From positions 62,001-126,000 of the forward strand of contig JAJDYX010000047.1 in assembly GCA_022824945.1 (NCBI GenBank): a DNA stretch of 64,000 bases, read 5' to 3'. The position numbers were made by a program, and so were the translations under genes. This document shows positions 35,389 through 45,300 of the stretch, piece by piece (positions within the stretch are counted from its first letter, which is position 1; the number at the start of each line of letters is the position of its first letter). The DNA comes from Candidatus Latescibacterota bacterium (lineage in GTDB: Bacteria; Latescibacterota; UBA2968). The notes under the pieces were generated by a model. That model saw only the letters and a program-made list of their open reading frames with translations, was not told the origin of the DNA and did no database searches.

Positions 35389-36300
35389 CTAAAGCAACTG
35401 ATCCAACACCTGGGCGCGATTAATGCTTGTACGCCAGAATTCCTCGGGCGTATCCACACTCCATCTCGCCCAGATTAAAGCCAGAACCAGCCCCCATTTG
35501 ATAATGCGCTCGCGCGGGATATCCAATTCTTCAGCCATAATCTCCACACGGCGGACATCGATTTCGCCCCGATCGCGCCCTTCACAGGATTCATCGGGAT
35601 AATTCGCCAAAAAAGCACCGACCTCGTAACCCGGATCGCCAAAATAACCTTTGGGATCAATGACGAGATAGGGTTCGCGCTCTGAACTCAAAATATTCCA
35701 GTGATGCAAATCTCCGTGCAGAACAACCGTTTCTGCACTGGAACTCATCAACTCATCGTAAAGCGTTTCGGCGCGCACAACCCACTTTTCGGGCAACGGC
35801 CCGGTACCCCCATTGTATTTTTTGCGCAACTTATCAAAGCCATCTATTTCATAAGCCGTTGGTCGAAAACTGTGAATTTTCGGAACGGGTTGCCAGAACT
35901 TTTTCATCAGCCGAGCGGCAATGCGCGTATTCTCCTCGTCGTCCGGGCAAACACCCAGAGGGACACCTGGACGGATGCGCTCCAGCATCAGCACGCCCAA
36001 CGCCTCATCAAAATCGAGCAATCTGACCGTACCCTTACCATTGCAAAGTTGCAACGCGTGACACTCCTGTCTCCAGTTTTCCGCCACTTGCAAAGGCGAG
36101 CCAATTTTCAGGACAACCTCTGTGCCCCTCGCATCCGTCGCTGGCGCGATATAGCTATAGGACATCTCGGCATAGTCTTCTGTCATAGGATCCTCAATGC
36201 GAAGATCCCACCGCTTTGCACACGCAGCAACGATATCTGGCAGTTGTTCGATCCATTCAGCCCATTTTGGATTGGACGATAAGGTTTCTGGAATGTACAT
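35389..36300 (-). CDS. Aminoglycoside phosphotransferase, streptomycin 6-kinase-like
   Basis: 303 residues with the kinase-like fold of the APH(6)/hydroxyurea-resistance family: VVLKIG (ATP lysine), VVLHGDLHHWNIL (catalytic Asp, metal Asn), LVIDPKGYFGDPGYE (DPKG metal site). Members phosphorylate streptomycin, but environmental homologs may act on other small alcohols. ATG 36300 has only a weak ribosome site. It stands alone between a sulfatase and a toxin-antitoxin pair. Confidence 0.8.
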   Translation of the reverse strand: MYIPETLSSNPKWAEWIEQLPDIVAACAKRWDLRIEDPMTEDYAEMSYSYIAPATDARGTEVVLKIGSPLQVAENWRQECHALQLCNGKGTVRLLDFDEALGVLMLERIRPGVPLGVCPDDEENTRIAARLMKKFWQPVPKIHSFRPTAYEIDGFDKLRKKYNGGTGPLPEKWVVRAETLYDELMSSSAETVVLHGDLHHWNILSSEREPYLVIDPKGYFGDPGYEVGAFLANYPDESCEGRDRGEIDVRRVEIMAEELDIPRERIIKWGLVLALIWARWSVDTPEEFWRTSINRAQVLDQLL

Positions 36301-36458
36301 GGAATTCCCGCTTTATGGACACTGAAAAGTTTGAAACAGACAGGGATGCACAGGATGGATGATGACGAGAGGACAAATAGGATGGCGCAAGCTCAAGTGG
36401 CGTGAAGATGATTCAGAGAGGAAACGGATGGTTCAAGCCAGAAAGATAACCTGTATAT

Positions 36459-36695
36459 TCAGAGCCGATCGTGTTCTTCAGGTTCGATGTGGGGAACGGC
36501 CTTTAAGACTTTTTCAAAATCCGCACGTTTGCCTTGTTTCGCCTCTTGAGTCAGATAGTCCTCTGGAAGTAATGCAGCTATTTTTTCAGCAGCAGCGGTC
36601 ACCATAAATTGATTAAATGATAAACCTTCTGCTTTAGCCAATTCTTCGATTTTCTCATGCAGTGAATTTGGCAAGCGAACAGTGAACGCACCCAT
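36459..36695 (-). CDS. Ribbon-helix-helix antitoxin-like protein
   Basis: 78 residues. TVRLPNSLHEKIEELAKAEG followed by LSFNQFMVTAAAEKI fits an RHH/HicB-C-type DNA-binding fold. GAGG precedes the ATG. It lies 5 bases after the PIN gene, so the pair forms a toxin-antitoxin operon with the toxin first, which is the less common order. It would neutralise the PIN toxin and repress the operon (inferred). Confidence 0.75.
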   Translation of the reverse strand: MGAFTVRLPNSLHEKIEELAKAEGLSFNQFMVTAAAEKIAALLPEDYLTQEAKQGKRADFEKVLKAVPHIEPEEHDRL

Positions 36696-36700
36696 CGTTC

Positions 36701-37126
36701 TTAATCCTCAATAAGATGTAGAAAGGCCTGAGGGCTGACAGGCGTAATACCGAATTGTTCCTCAATACCACGGTCAGAAAAATGACGGAGATTGTGAGTG
36801 ACAATATAACGGCTTTGAGAAGCTATGGCTGCTTCTAACACCATATCATCTTCTGGATCGTCAAGCCTGGGACGCCATAAAAAGAACACTTTTTGTTGAT
36901 GTGCAATGCTGCACAGATAACGAAGAAAGTTGAAAATGTCGTTCCGATTACTCGCACCAGTCAGGTTTTCTGGACGTGTAAGAACAGCCTGATACTCCAA
37001 ATACAAAGGAACAGTCAGTGCAATTTGAAATTGCTCAGAAGGCAAGTGAGATACAATCTTATATGAAGCCCCCATGTCTGATCGCAGTGCAGAAACAAGC
37101 ACATTGGTATCCAAAATGATTCGCAT
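36701..37126 (-). CDS. PIN-domain toxin
   Basis: 141 residues of the PIN ribonuclease family (COG1569-like): MRIILDTNVLVSAL with the first metal Asp, a central Glu (LEYQAVL), and LDDPEDDMVLEAA with further acidic ligands, then IVTHNLRHF. Acts as an RNase toxin. The ribosome site before ATG 37126 is weak. The 203-bp gap upstream (37127-37329) is AT-rich and shows no gene. Confidence 0.8.
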   Translation of the reverse strand: MRIILDTNVLVSALRSDMGASYKIVSHLPSEQFQIALTVPLYLEYQAVLTRPENLTGASNRNDIFNFLRYLCSIAHQQKVFFLWRPRLDDPEDDMVLEAAIASQSRYIVTHNLRHFSDRGIEEQFGITPVSPQAFLHLIED

Positions 37127-37329
37127 AGAAGAGTGCCTGACCGTTCTCTTTTGTTTTTTAAAATATCAAAATTTTAAATTTATACAAGCCCAAATCCCTA
37201 TAATTGTTCGGGTTCAAACGCACAAAATCGCAAATCTGTGTACAACAAACTGGCCTACCAATAATATCTTCTTGATCCTTTGCTTAATAAAATCGGACAC
37301 TACCTGATTCTCAGGCGTAGAAACGTAAA

Positions 37330-39936
37330 TCACCGGTCATCTATGGTGCGGATGATGCGCCCCTGCGGGTCAACCACATGAATCGGTTCCGTCATGAGAT
37401 CAACACCGCACTCCAGATTCGGCGCCACATCAACGTCAGGAATGGCGGAGCCAGCCAGCGCGATCTTCCCACTTGCTGTAGTGCCGCGCACAGTATAGGG
37501 ATCGGCCTGCGTGACATCAACGCCATAGCCGAGATCGGCCAGGGACTGAACCGTGATCGCGCTGAGTGCCCCTTCGCCGGACCGCCCCGGCAACATGATT
37601 TCGTTATGCAGCACGATAAGTCTCCAGTGCGCCCCATCCCTCTGCTGGACCGGCACCTTCTTCCTCCAGTAGTCCCCACCACCCGCGTCGTCAAACGCGG
37701 CAATCGCCCGTGGACCATTGAAGTGGGTGTCAGCACTCGAGTCGCTCCAGGACAGGTCCTGAATGAAGCCGAGTTGTTCCCAGAGTGTCCCGAACCCCAG
37801 AACATGCCCCACCTCATGGATCCCTACATCTAACAAACGACTAGTCAAATTCACTTTGATCGCCATGCATCCGACGACGGGTAGATGGGTGGTCTCGCGC
37901 AATATGTGTGGCCCACCCTGCCCAATTGCAAAGGTTAAACTTACGGAGGTACTAACATAAATTCGCAGGTCGTCTATTCGATCCCCGGAAGGGATCTCAT
38001 ACGACTGACCACCGCACGTACCCGAGAAGCCCTGAGTAAATGTATAGTCCGGCAAGTCCTCCACAATGACCGACATCCAGCGCCTAACTGCATATTGGAT
38101 CACATTTTTCTGGCGTTCAGTGACGTGGTTGAGGAAAACGAGTTCAATGTCGAAGTCGCCCTTGTGTGATGAGTCAAAGAGTACCCTGACGCCGCTGCTT
38201 TCAAGGACTGTAATATGATCGTTAATAGAGGAATCGCTCAGGGGATTTCCCCTGAGATCCAAGGAGGGCGGTAGGCGGGTTAAGCCCAACAACGGTGAAA
38301 TATCCGTAATGTTGTTGAACTTAAGATCCAGGTAGGGTCGGCGGGTCAAGCCTGACAACGGCGAGAGATCCGTAATGTTGTTGAATCCAAGCCGCAGGTA
38401 GTTCAGGCGGGTCAAGCCTGACAGGGACGGGAGATACGTAATATTGTTACCCCCAAGATTTAGAACACCCACTCTGGATAAGCCTTTCAGGGGCGAGATA
38501 TCTATGATGTCGTTATCATCAAGATCCAGGTAGAACAGATTAGAGGTCAAGCCTGACAATGGTGAGGTATCCCTGATAGCGTTATCACTAATGTATAGGG
38601 AACCCAGATTGGTCAGGCCAGCCAAGGGTGAGATATCCGTAATGTTGTTATGACGAAGATCCAGGTAGTCCAGATTGGTCAAGCCTGACAACGGCGAGAG
38701 ATCCGTGAGATCGTTTGTCAAAAGTGTTAGGTAATTCAGGTTGGTTAAGTTTGCCAAAGGCGAGAGATCCGTGAGGTCGTTACCCCCACTATTCAAAACT
38801 GTCAGATTGGTCAAGCCTGACAACGGCGAGAGATCCGTAATGTCGTTATTCCCTATAGTCAAATCTGTCAGACTGGTTAAACCGGCCAACGACGAGATAT
38901 CCGTGAAGCCGTTACCCCCAATATTCAAATCTGTCAGGTTGGTCAAGCCTGACAACGGCGAGAGATCTGTGAATCTGTTGCAACCAAGATAGAAGGTATT
39001 CAGGTTGGTCAAGCCTGACAACGACGAGATATCCCTGATGCGATAGTTATACCGAAGATCCAAATATGTCAGGTTGGTAGCAAACTCCAGTCCGGTCAAA
39101 TCTCTGATGTCCGCGCCTGGCACGGACAGTTTGGTCAAAGTCAACATTTCTGCTTCAGTTATCGGCGCGCCGCTCGCCTTGCCCAGAGCTGTCTCAATCG
39201 CCGCACGCAGGTTGGCGTCGGGGATGGAGACAACCGCAGAAGGCACCTCCTTGCCGAAGTTCTGCACAAAGAACAGAAAATCGCCAAATCCAATCTCGGT
39301 ATCGCCATTCAGATCAAACCGCGCTTCATACCCCTCCTCACCTTGACGTAATCCGAAATGTTCCACAAACATTAAAAAATCGGAAAAATCAACAATACTA
39401 TCTCCATCAAAATCAGGAGATGGGGCATTAAACCTGATCACATCGGTTGTCGTAAGGGAGTCGCTTGATGATTGGCTTTCAGCCAATATGACCCTCTTAA
39501 TGCCAATGGAAAACTCCCCATCTGTTACATCTACTGCGGTGGTAAACTCTGCCCGTGCTAAAAAACCTGACTCAGACAAAGGGGCAGGCGGAATAACGGC
39601 TAAGGCTGTACCAGTCGCATCGTGTGAAAGAATAAACGGAAAGGCACTGCTCCTGACCTCGACATAGGTCAAAACAGACGCATCAAAGTCAAATTCGATT
39701 AGCATGCCCTGCAGCGGTGTGGTCACACCTGTTGCAAAAACTTCAACCGCAATTTTTGTACCCTGTCCAGACACTGTGCCTGAAGTGACGCCATCATCTA
39801 TCTCATTGCCTGCTCCCCCATCGGCAATCCAATCAAGCGACAAAACTGCATTCGCATTGGAGCCAGCAGTCGCTTCTCCTGTACATACCAACAACCCAAA
39901 AAGAACAAAAAACAATATTCCTTTTCTCAAAAACAT
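37330..39936 (-). CDS. Exported cohesin-like/EF-hand/LRR/metalloprotease protein
   Basis: 868 residues. Order: signal peptide (about 1-24); beta-sandwich resembling cohesin (about 27-165, GMLIEFDFDASVLTYVEV, FLARAEFTT); two EF-hand/dockerin-like loops (about 170-222); about a dozen 22-residue internalin-type LRRs (275-595, ITDLSPLSGLTNL); metzincin-like domain with HEVGHVLGFGTLWE (first His at 707) and a leishmanolysin-like end (MLPGRSGEGALSAIT, SLADLGYGV). ATG 39936 is preferred to ATG 39945 because AAAGGA abuts the latter. Secreted protease; domain mix suggests assembly with EF-hand or cohesin partners (inference). Confidence 0.85.
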   Translation of the reverse strand: MFLRKGILFFVLFGLLVCTGEATAGSNANAVLSLDWIADGGAGNEIDDGVTSGTVSGQGTKIAVEVFATGVTTPLQGMLIEFDFDASVLTYVEVRSSAFPFILSHDATGTALAVIPPAPLSESGFLARAEFTTAVDVTDGEFSIGIKRVILAESQSSSDSLTTTDVIRFNAPSPDFDGDSIVDFSDFLMFVEHFGLRQGEEGYEARFDLNGDTEIGFGDFLFFVQNFGKEVPSAVVSIPDANLRAAIETALGKASGAPITEAEMLTLTKLSVPGADIRDLTGLEFATNLTYLDLRYNYRIRDISSLSGLTNLNTFYLGCNRFTDLSPLSGLTNLTDLNIGGNGFTDISSLAGLTSLTDLTIGNNDITDLSPLSGLTNLTVLNSGGNDLTDLSPLANLTNLNYLTLLTNDLTDLSPLSGLTNLDYLDLRHNNITDISPLAGLTNLGSLYISDNAIRDTSPLSGLTSNLFYLDLDDNDIIDISPLKGLSRVGVLNLGGNNITYLPSLSGLTRLNYLRLGFNNITDLSPLSGLTRRPYLDLKFNNITDISPLLGLTRLPPSLDLRGNPLSDSSINDHITVLESSGVRVLFDSSHKGDFDIELVFLNHVTERQKNVIQYAVRRWMSVIVEDLPDYTFTQGFSGTCGGQSYEIPSGDRIDDLRIYVSTSVSLTFAIGQGGPHILRETTHLPVVGCMAIKVNLTSRLLDVGIHEVGHVLGFGTLWEQLGFIQDLSWSDSSADTHFNGPRAIAAFDDAGGGDYWRKKVPVQQRDGAHWRLIVLHNEIMLPGRSGEGALSAITVQSLADLGYGVDVTQADPYTVRGTTASGKIALAGSAIPDVDVAPNLECGVDLMTEPIHVVDPQGRIIRTIDDR

Positions 39937-40024
39937 TTGCAACATTCCTTTGTCCCAGAGTTTTAATAGTAAATCGTACCAAAAACAATATAACGCCCTG
40001 AATAATAGCGAGTCAAGACGTCCT

Positions 40025-42310
40025 TCATCCCTTTCTGGACGAGACGTAAAACCGCGTTTGGTCGCGGTGGCCGATCTCGTCAATCACCTCGAGTGTATGT
40101 TGGCCCGTCGGCAGCGCAACGGATTTGACGTGCCGCGTGTTGGTCTCTCCCAGATAGCGATGGTTGAGATACCAGTACAACGTGCGGTTTTTATCGCGAT
40201 GTGTCACCCGCAACACGACATTCTGCACGGTACCATCAAAATCGCGGGGCAAATAAAGACGCGCATTCCGCGTTGGATACACAATATGTACAGGAGCGTG
40301 ATCTGCTTGCGCTGCACAATCCACGCGATGCGGTGGCAAATCCCCCGCGCTTTGACCCCGTTGCCGCAAATGGTGAACAACATCTGGCGGATACATCAGA
40401 CGCGCAACGCGACGGTATTCACCCGACTGCCAACAAAGAGAGCATACCCGCTGTGTACTATCGGCATTCACCGTTACTACCCGGTGATACGGGCAAATTT
40501 TCAAAAGAGAGCGGGGAGCGTCCACAGAAACCCGCTCTGGACAATGCGGCGCAGCGCGATACCCCGTATCTGCGCAGACATCGCGCTGGATCAAATCGAC
40601 CTGTGGTGACGCGAACCACCGTTGACCGGGATCGTGGGGCAAGCTGTTAAACAGATCGAAAAACAAAGGCGCGGCACAGCGCGCCCCCGTGAGTTCAGGC
40701 ACCCCCTCACCCACAAAATTGCCCACCCACACAGCAATCGTCCACTGCGGCGACACCCCCACGGCCCACGCATCGCGGTGTCCATAACTCGTACCCGTTT
40801 TCCACGCAATGGGCCACTGGTTTTGAAACTGATGCCAGTAAAATTCTATTCCGGGCCGCGAGAGATCGCGCAACGTATTCAGCACCAGATAACACGCACC
40901 GCGACTGAGCAAAGGCGGGGGTTCAGACGGGCGATCCGCCGGATTGATATGAAGGGGCTGAAACACGCCCCCATTGCCCAAACCGCGAAAAAGCACCGCC
41001 ATATCCCACCCCGTCACCTCGGCACCGCCGAGAACGAGAGGCAAACCGTAATCATTCGGCGTGCGGAACAACGTCGTCAAACCAGCCGCGCGAAGCCGCT
41101 CGTAAAACGCCACCACGCCATACTCATAAAGCAAGCGCACCGCAGGCACATTCGCCGACAAAATCAACGCATCATACGCCGAGACAAGCCCCTGAAATGT
41201 GCGACTGGCATTGTGTGGTGAAAACGAACCGTAATACGTCGGAACATCCCGAATTTTGCTCTGCGGCAGAATCAGCCCCGCATCCATACTGAGCGCGTAG
41301 AGAAATGGCTTGAGCAACGAACCCGACGACCGCGGCGCGCGAATCCCATCGACGTGACTATCTGCGAAATTTTCAGACCCGACATAAGCGCGAACAGCAC
41401 CCGTTTTGGTATCCGCAATCAGCGCAAAACCATTGTGAATCCCGCGCTGCTGCAACCTGCTGACGTGACGCGCAACGAGAGCTTCTGCCCGAATCTGAAT
41501 ATCCCGATCAACCGTCGTTGGATGGACAAACGACGTCTGGTGATCTACAATGTAACGCGCCAGATGAGGAGCCAGCATGGGAAATGGATGCGACTTGCGC
41601 GGCACAGATTCTTTTTTTGCCAGATACAGCGTCTCAGCATCAAAATATCCCGCTCTATGCAACGCGGTGAGCAACACATCGCGCTTCTTTTTTAGCAAAT
41701 CGGGATTCGTCTGAGGCGAAATTTTACCCGGCGCATTGGGCAACACCGCGAGCAATGCCGCTTCTGCCCAGGTAAGCTGATCCGGCGATTTACGAAAAAA
41801 CCGCAACGCCGCCGCCCGATAGCCCACCACATTCCCACCATAAGGCGCGTGATCGAGATAAAGTTGCAAAATCTCTTCTTTTGAATACCGCATCTCCATC
41901 TTCAGCGCCTGAAGCATCTCCAGTGTCTTGTTAAAATAAGTACGCGGCCTGGGATGCATCAGCCGAGCCACTTGCATAGTCAAAGTACTCGCACCACTCA
42001 CAGTTCTGCCCTGTTTCAAATTCTGATACAGCGCGCGCACCACAGACACGGGATTGACGCCAAAGTGATAATCAAAGTACCGATCTTCAAAATAGAGCAC
42101 ACTCGTTTTGAGCTTCTGCGAAACGCGTACATCCTTCTGAGGCGGAAAATGCCACTGCTGGCGGTTATTGAGAAAAGCGCGCAAAATACGCCCATCTTTA
42201 TCCAGCACAACCGCGCTATAATCCGCTAAAAAATGCGGCAATGGAACGGCAAAATACAGAAGTACTATTCCCGCAAAAATACCGATTAAAATTTTGTATC
42301 GGCGTCCCAT
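40025..42310 (-). CDS. pbpC: Penicillin-binding protein 1C
   Basis: 761 residues: one N-terminal membrane anchor (about 8-25); glycosyltransferase domain with EDRYFDYHFGVNP and GASTLTMQ; transpeptidase domain with S331-L-L-K334, SAN and KTGTS; C-terminal BiPBP-C beta domain (about 675-760). It polymerises and cross-links peptidoglycan in the periplasm. The ATG overlaps the TGA of the alpha-2-macroglobulin gene by one base (TGATG), so the two are coupled, as in the yfhM-pbpC pairing known from other bacteria. A GTG just upstream is an alternative start. Confidence 0.93.
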   Translation of the reverse strand: MGRRYKILIGIFAGIVLLYFAVPLPHFLADYSAVVLDKDGRILRAFLNNRQQWHFPPQKDVRVSQKLKTSVLYFEDRYFDYHFGVNPVSVVRALYQNLKQGRTVSGASTLTMQVARLMHPRPRTYFNKTLEMLQALKMEMRYSKEEILQLYLDHAPYGGNVVGYRAAALRFFRKSPDQLTWAEAALLAVLPNAPGKISPQTNPDLLKKKRDVLLTALHRAGYFDAETLYLAKKESVPRKSHPFPMLAPHLARYIVDHQTSFVHPTTVDRDIQIRAEALVARHVSRLQQRGIHNGFALIADTKTGAVRAYVGSENFADSHVDGIRAPRSSGSLLKPFLYALSMDAGLILPQSKIRDVPTYYGSFSPHNASRTFQGLVSAYDALILSANVPAVRLLYEYGVVAFYERLRAAGLTTLFRTPNDYGLPLVLGGAEVTGWDMAVLFRGLGNGGVFQPLHINPADRPSEPPPLLSRGACYLVLNTLRDLSRPGIEFYWHQFQNQWPIAWKTGTSYGHRDAWAVGVSPQWTIAVWVGNFVGEGVPELTGARCAAPLFFDLFNSLPHDPGQRWFASPQVDLIQRDVCADTGYRAAPHCPERVSVDAPRSLLKICPYHRVVTVNADSTQRVCSLCWQSGEYRRVARLMYPPDVVHHLRQRGQSAGDLPPHRVDCAAQADHAPVHIVYPTRNARLYLPRDFDGTVQNVVLRVTHRDKNRTLYWYLNHRYLGETNTRHVKSVALPTGQHTLEVIDEIGHRDQTRFYVSSRKG

Positions 42311-45300
42311 CACCTCACCACCACAGTTCTACCCGGCACAACCGCCTTAATTTTATTATTGTACATCGCCTCGACAAGTGCGGGCGGCAGGGTAAATGTG
42401 CCAACAGTGACGGCATTGATCTTCACGACAAAATTCTGCGTATAGCTCGCAGGTGCAATATCAAAAAAGTATGTCACGCGATCATCGCGCATATCGACAT
42501 AAGCCTCGCGGCCCAAACGCAAATCAGAAGACCACCCCGGCATTGGCGCGCCCGACAAGCGCGTATTTTCAATTTCCCAACCCGAAGGCAACAACTGAGT
42601 CAATGCAATCTCGCGGATATGTGCGGCAGATGTATTTTTTACCCGGAAATGCCACCAAAAGGTCGTCCCTTGTTTGAGCGTATCGGGATATATGCGAAAG
42701 CCATTTTCATCGCGCCAGCGCACGTCGAGTTCCAAACTATGGGATTCGGCCACCGCATCGGCATTGAGCGGCACGCCCGACCACGCGAGGGTTGCAAATG
42801 CCCGCATCACCGTACTCTCGGCATTGAACTGCACGCGAACAGATTGTCCAAATCCAGACTCAATATCGACATTGTAAAAACGCGAATCCGTATCAAATGG
42901 CACGACCTCCCCACCGGGCAATGTCACCGAACCCATCAAACGCAGCGGTTGATCCCCCTCAGTCGCCCGAATATGCTTACCCAGTGATAGCAGCGCAAAA
43001 CCGCTCGTCTGTGTCGAATACCACCTGTCCGATGACAGTGCCAGCGCGATTTCTTCGGATAGGGGATCGGCTTCTTCCCAGCGTTGAAGATCGACCATCG
43101 CCATCAAAATCATCGCACGGTCCCTCAGCGCAGATCCAAAGGTATGATCCCAACGCTCAGCCCGGTTTGCAAGCGTTCCCGCATTCCTGAGAATCTCATC
43201 AACTATCGCAGAACTGCCCGCGCGGTGATACGCCGATGCCAACAACCATTTCTCCACATCCGTCATATCCCTCAAACTGCTTTCCTTCAGTAAATTCATC
43301 GCTCCCAGCGCGGGCTGATTTGCCAACGCGAGCAAATAAACGCGATAGGTTCGGATCATGAGATCATCGCGCGTAGTCAAAGCCAGAGATTGCTCGTATT
43401 GCACCCAGCTATCAAACAAATCGTCGGGCACATGATAACCGAGAGCTCTGGCCTCAATCAAAAAGTGCCCGGCATACAGCGTACCCCATATCGATGGCTC
43501 CGACCGCCCCGGCCAATAACTGAGCGCGCCGGACGACAGCCGAAATCGGCGCAACCGCTGAATCGCAGCATTGATATGCTCATCGATCTCCCGCGCAATC
43601 GCATTCGATTGATCCGATACGATGAGAATGTCCTTGAGATAAAGCTGTGGAAACGCCGCCGACACCACTTGCTCCACACAACCGTAGGGATATTGCACCA
43701 GCCAAAGCACGCGATTGTCCAATTTCATATTCGGGCGCGTGTGCAGGGTGAGACGTGCGCGATTGGAACCGGGAATGCCCCGGTCGGGAATAGGGAGAAC
43801 AACCGCATCTCCCGGCCGCATCTCCCGCGTCTCATCGGCACTGATGCGCGGCGACGACGAAGAAATAGTCAGATTCGTCGTATGCGTGGCAATCACATCA
43901 CCAGCAGTCGCAGTAATTTCAACGCGTGCATCTCCAATAGCATTGGGCACCACACACATAAATAACACATCTTCTTCACCAGCTTCTTGAAACGCAATAG
44001 TATCTCGCGCCTGCCCATCAACGCGAAGCAACCCCTCTGTACTGATCGCCACATCAACACGCCCCAAACTATCTCTCATGGCAAATACAGTAGCTGGAAC
44101 AGCAATGTGGTCGCCGGGGCGCAACACGCGCGGCAAAGTGGGCAAAACCATCAAATCCGTTTTCACGGGCACTGTTTTTTCCGCACTGCCATAAGCATTG
44201 CCCCGCGCTGCCACAGCCATGATGCGCACTGAACCGACATAATTGGGCATAACAAAAGAAACCACAGCGCGCCCCTGATCGTCGGTTGCAACCGGACCTT
44301 CGAAAAGCGATACAGACTTAAAACGCTGTTTCTGCTCCTCGGGTAGCCTATCGCGCCGATAAGCAGCCAGAGCAGCATCGCCGCCTATCGCAAAAGTCTT
44401 AAACACATCGCCGATATTGACACCTATAACCTGCCCAAACAGATCGGAGATATGCAGCCCCAAACGCAACTTGCCAAAAAACGCGCGCCAGGGATCGGGC
44501 GTGGAAAATTGCGTGATATCCAACAAACCCTCATCTACAACAGACAGCGTCAACTGCGCGGGTTTTCCATCATCCGTTTGCACGACAACCTCAAAAGAAT
44601 CATCGGGTTTGAGTTCATCGGGTACAGTCAATGTGAGATCGAGCCGCGTATTCGGATCAACCACGCGCAAAGGCACAACCCCATACATCCGCAACGGGCG
44701 ATCATTGGCCGTCTGTCTATGCGGCTGAATAACGGATATCGTCACATACGCATTCGGCGCCATGTCTGCTGTAATGGGAATCTCGATTTGTGCGGTATTC
44801 CTCGTCTGCGGAGTATGCCACCGCGAATGCATCACATTTCCACCCCGCGACACCGTCACCAACACAGACGACGTCTCGGGCACGGGAAAAGACACCACAG
44901 CTTTTTCACCCGGCGCGTAATTTTCGCGGTCTGTCTTAAGCACCAGCGCGCCAGCATCTCGACCACTTGCGGGCAAACTGCCCCAGGGATACGCGCGAAT
45001 AAAAAGCGACGCCTTATGCCCATCCGTATCCGCCACCTCGATCAAATACTCTCCTTTTTTTTCAGGCATAAACGCAACCGGCACCGGGCGATCACGAGAA
45101 ATAATCGATGTCTCGAAAATCTTCTTCGTGCTAAAATCCCGCTTAAAACGCAGGCGAAACTGATCCCTCGAATCGTATTCCCACCACCAGTAATTCTCAT
45201 TGTGAAAAACGCGATACATCAACGTGCGTCCAGACGCGGCCTCCCCATCGGGCGTCACCGCAACAACGGGCACTTCAAGAGAGGCATTAATACGCGTAAA

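Noticed and set aside
37127-37329. Possible tRNA in an AT-rich gap
   Set aside because: A TTC-like loop fragment is present but no cloverleaf can be built.
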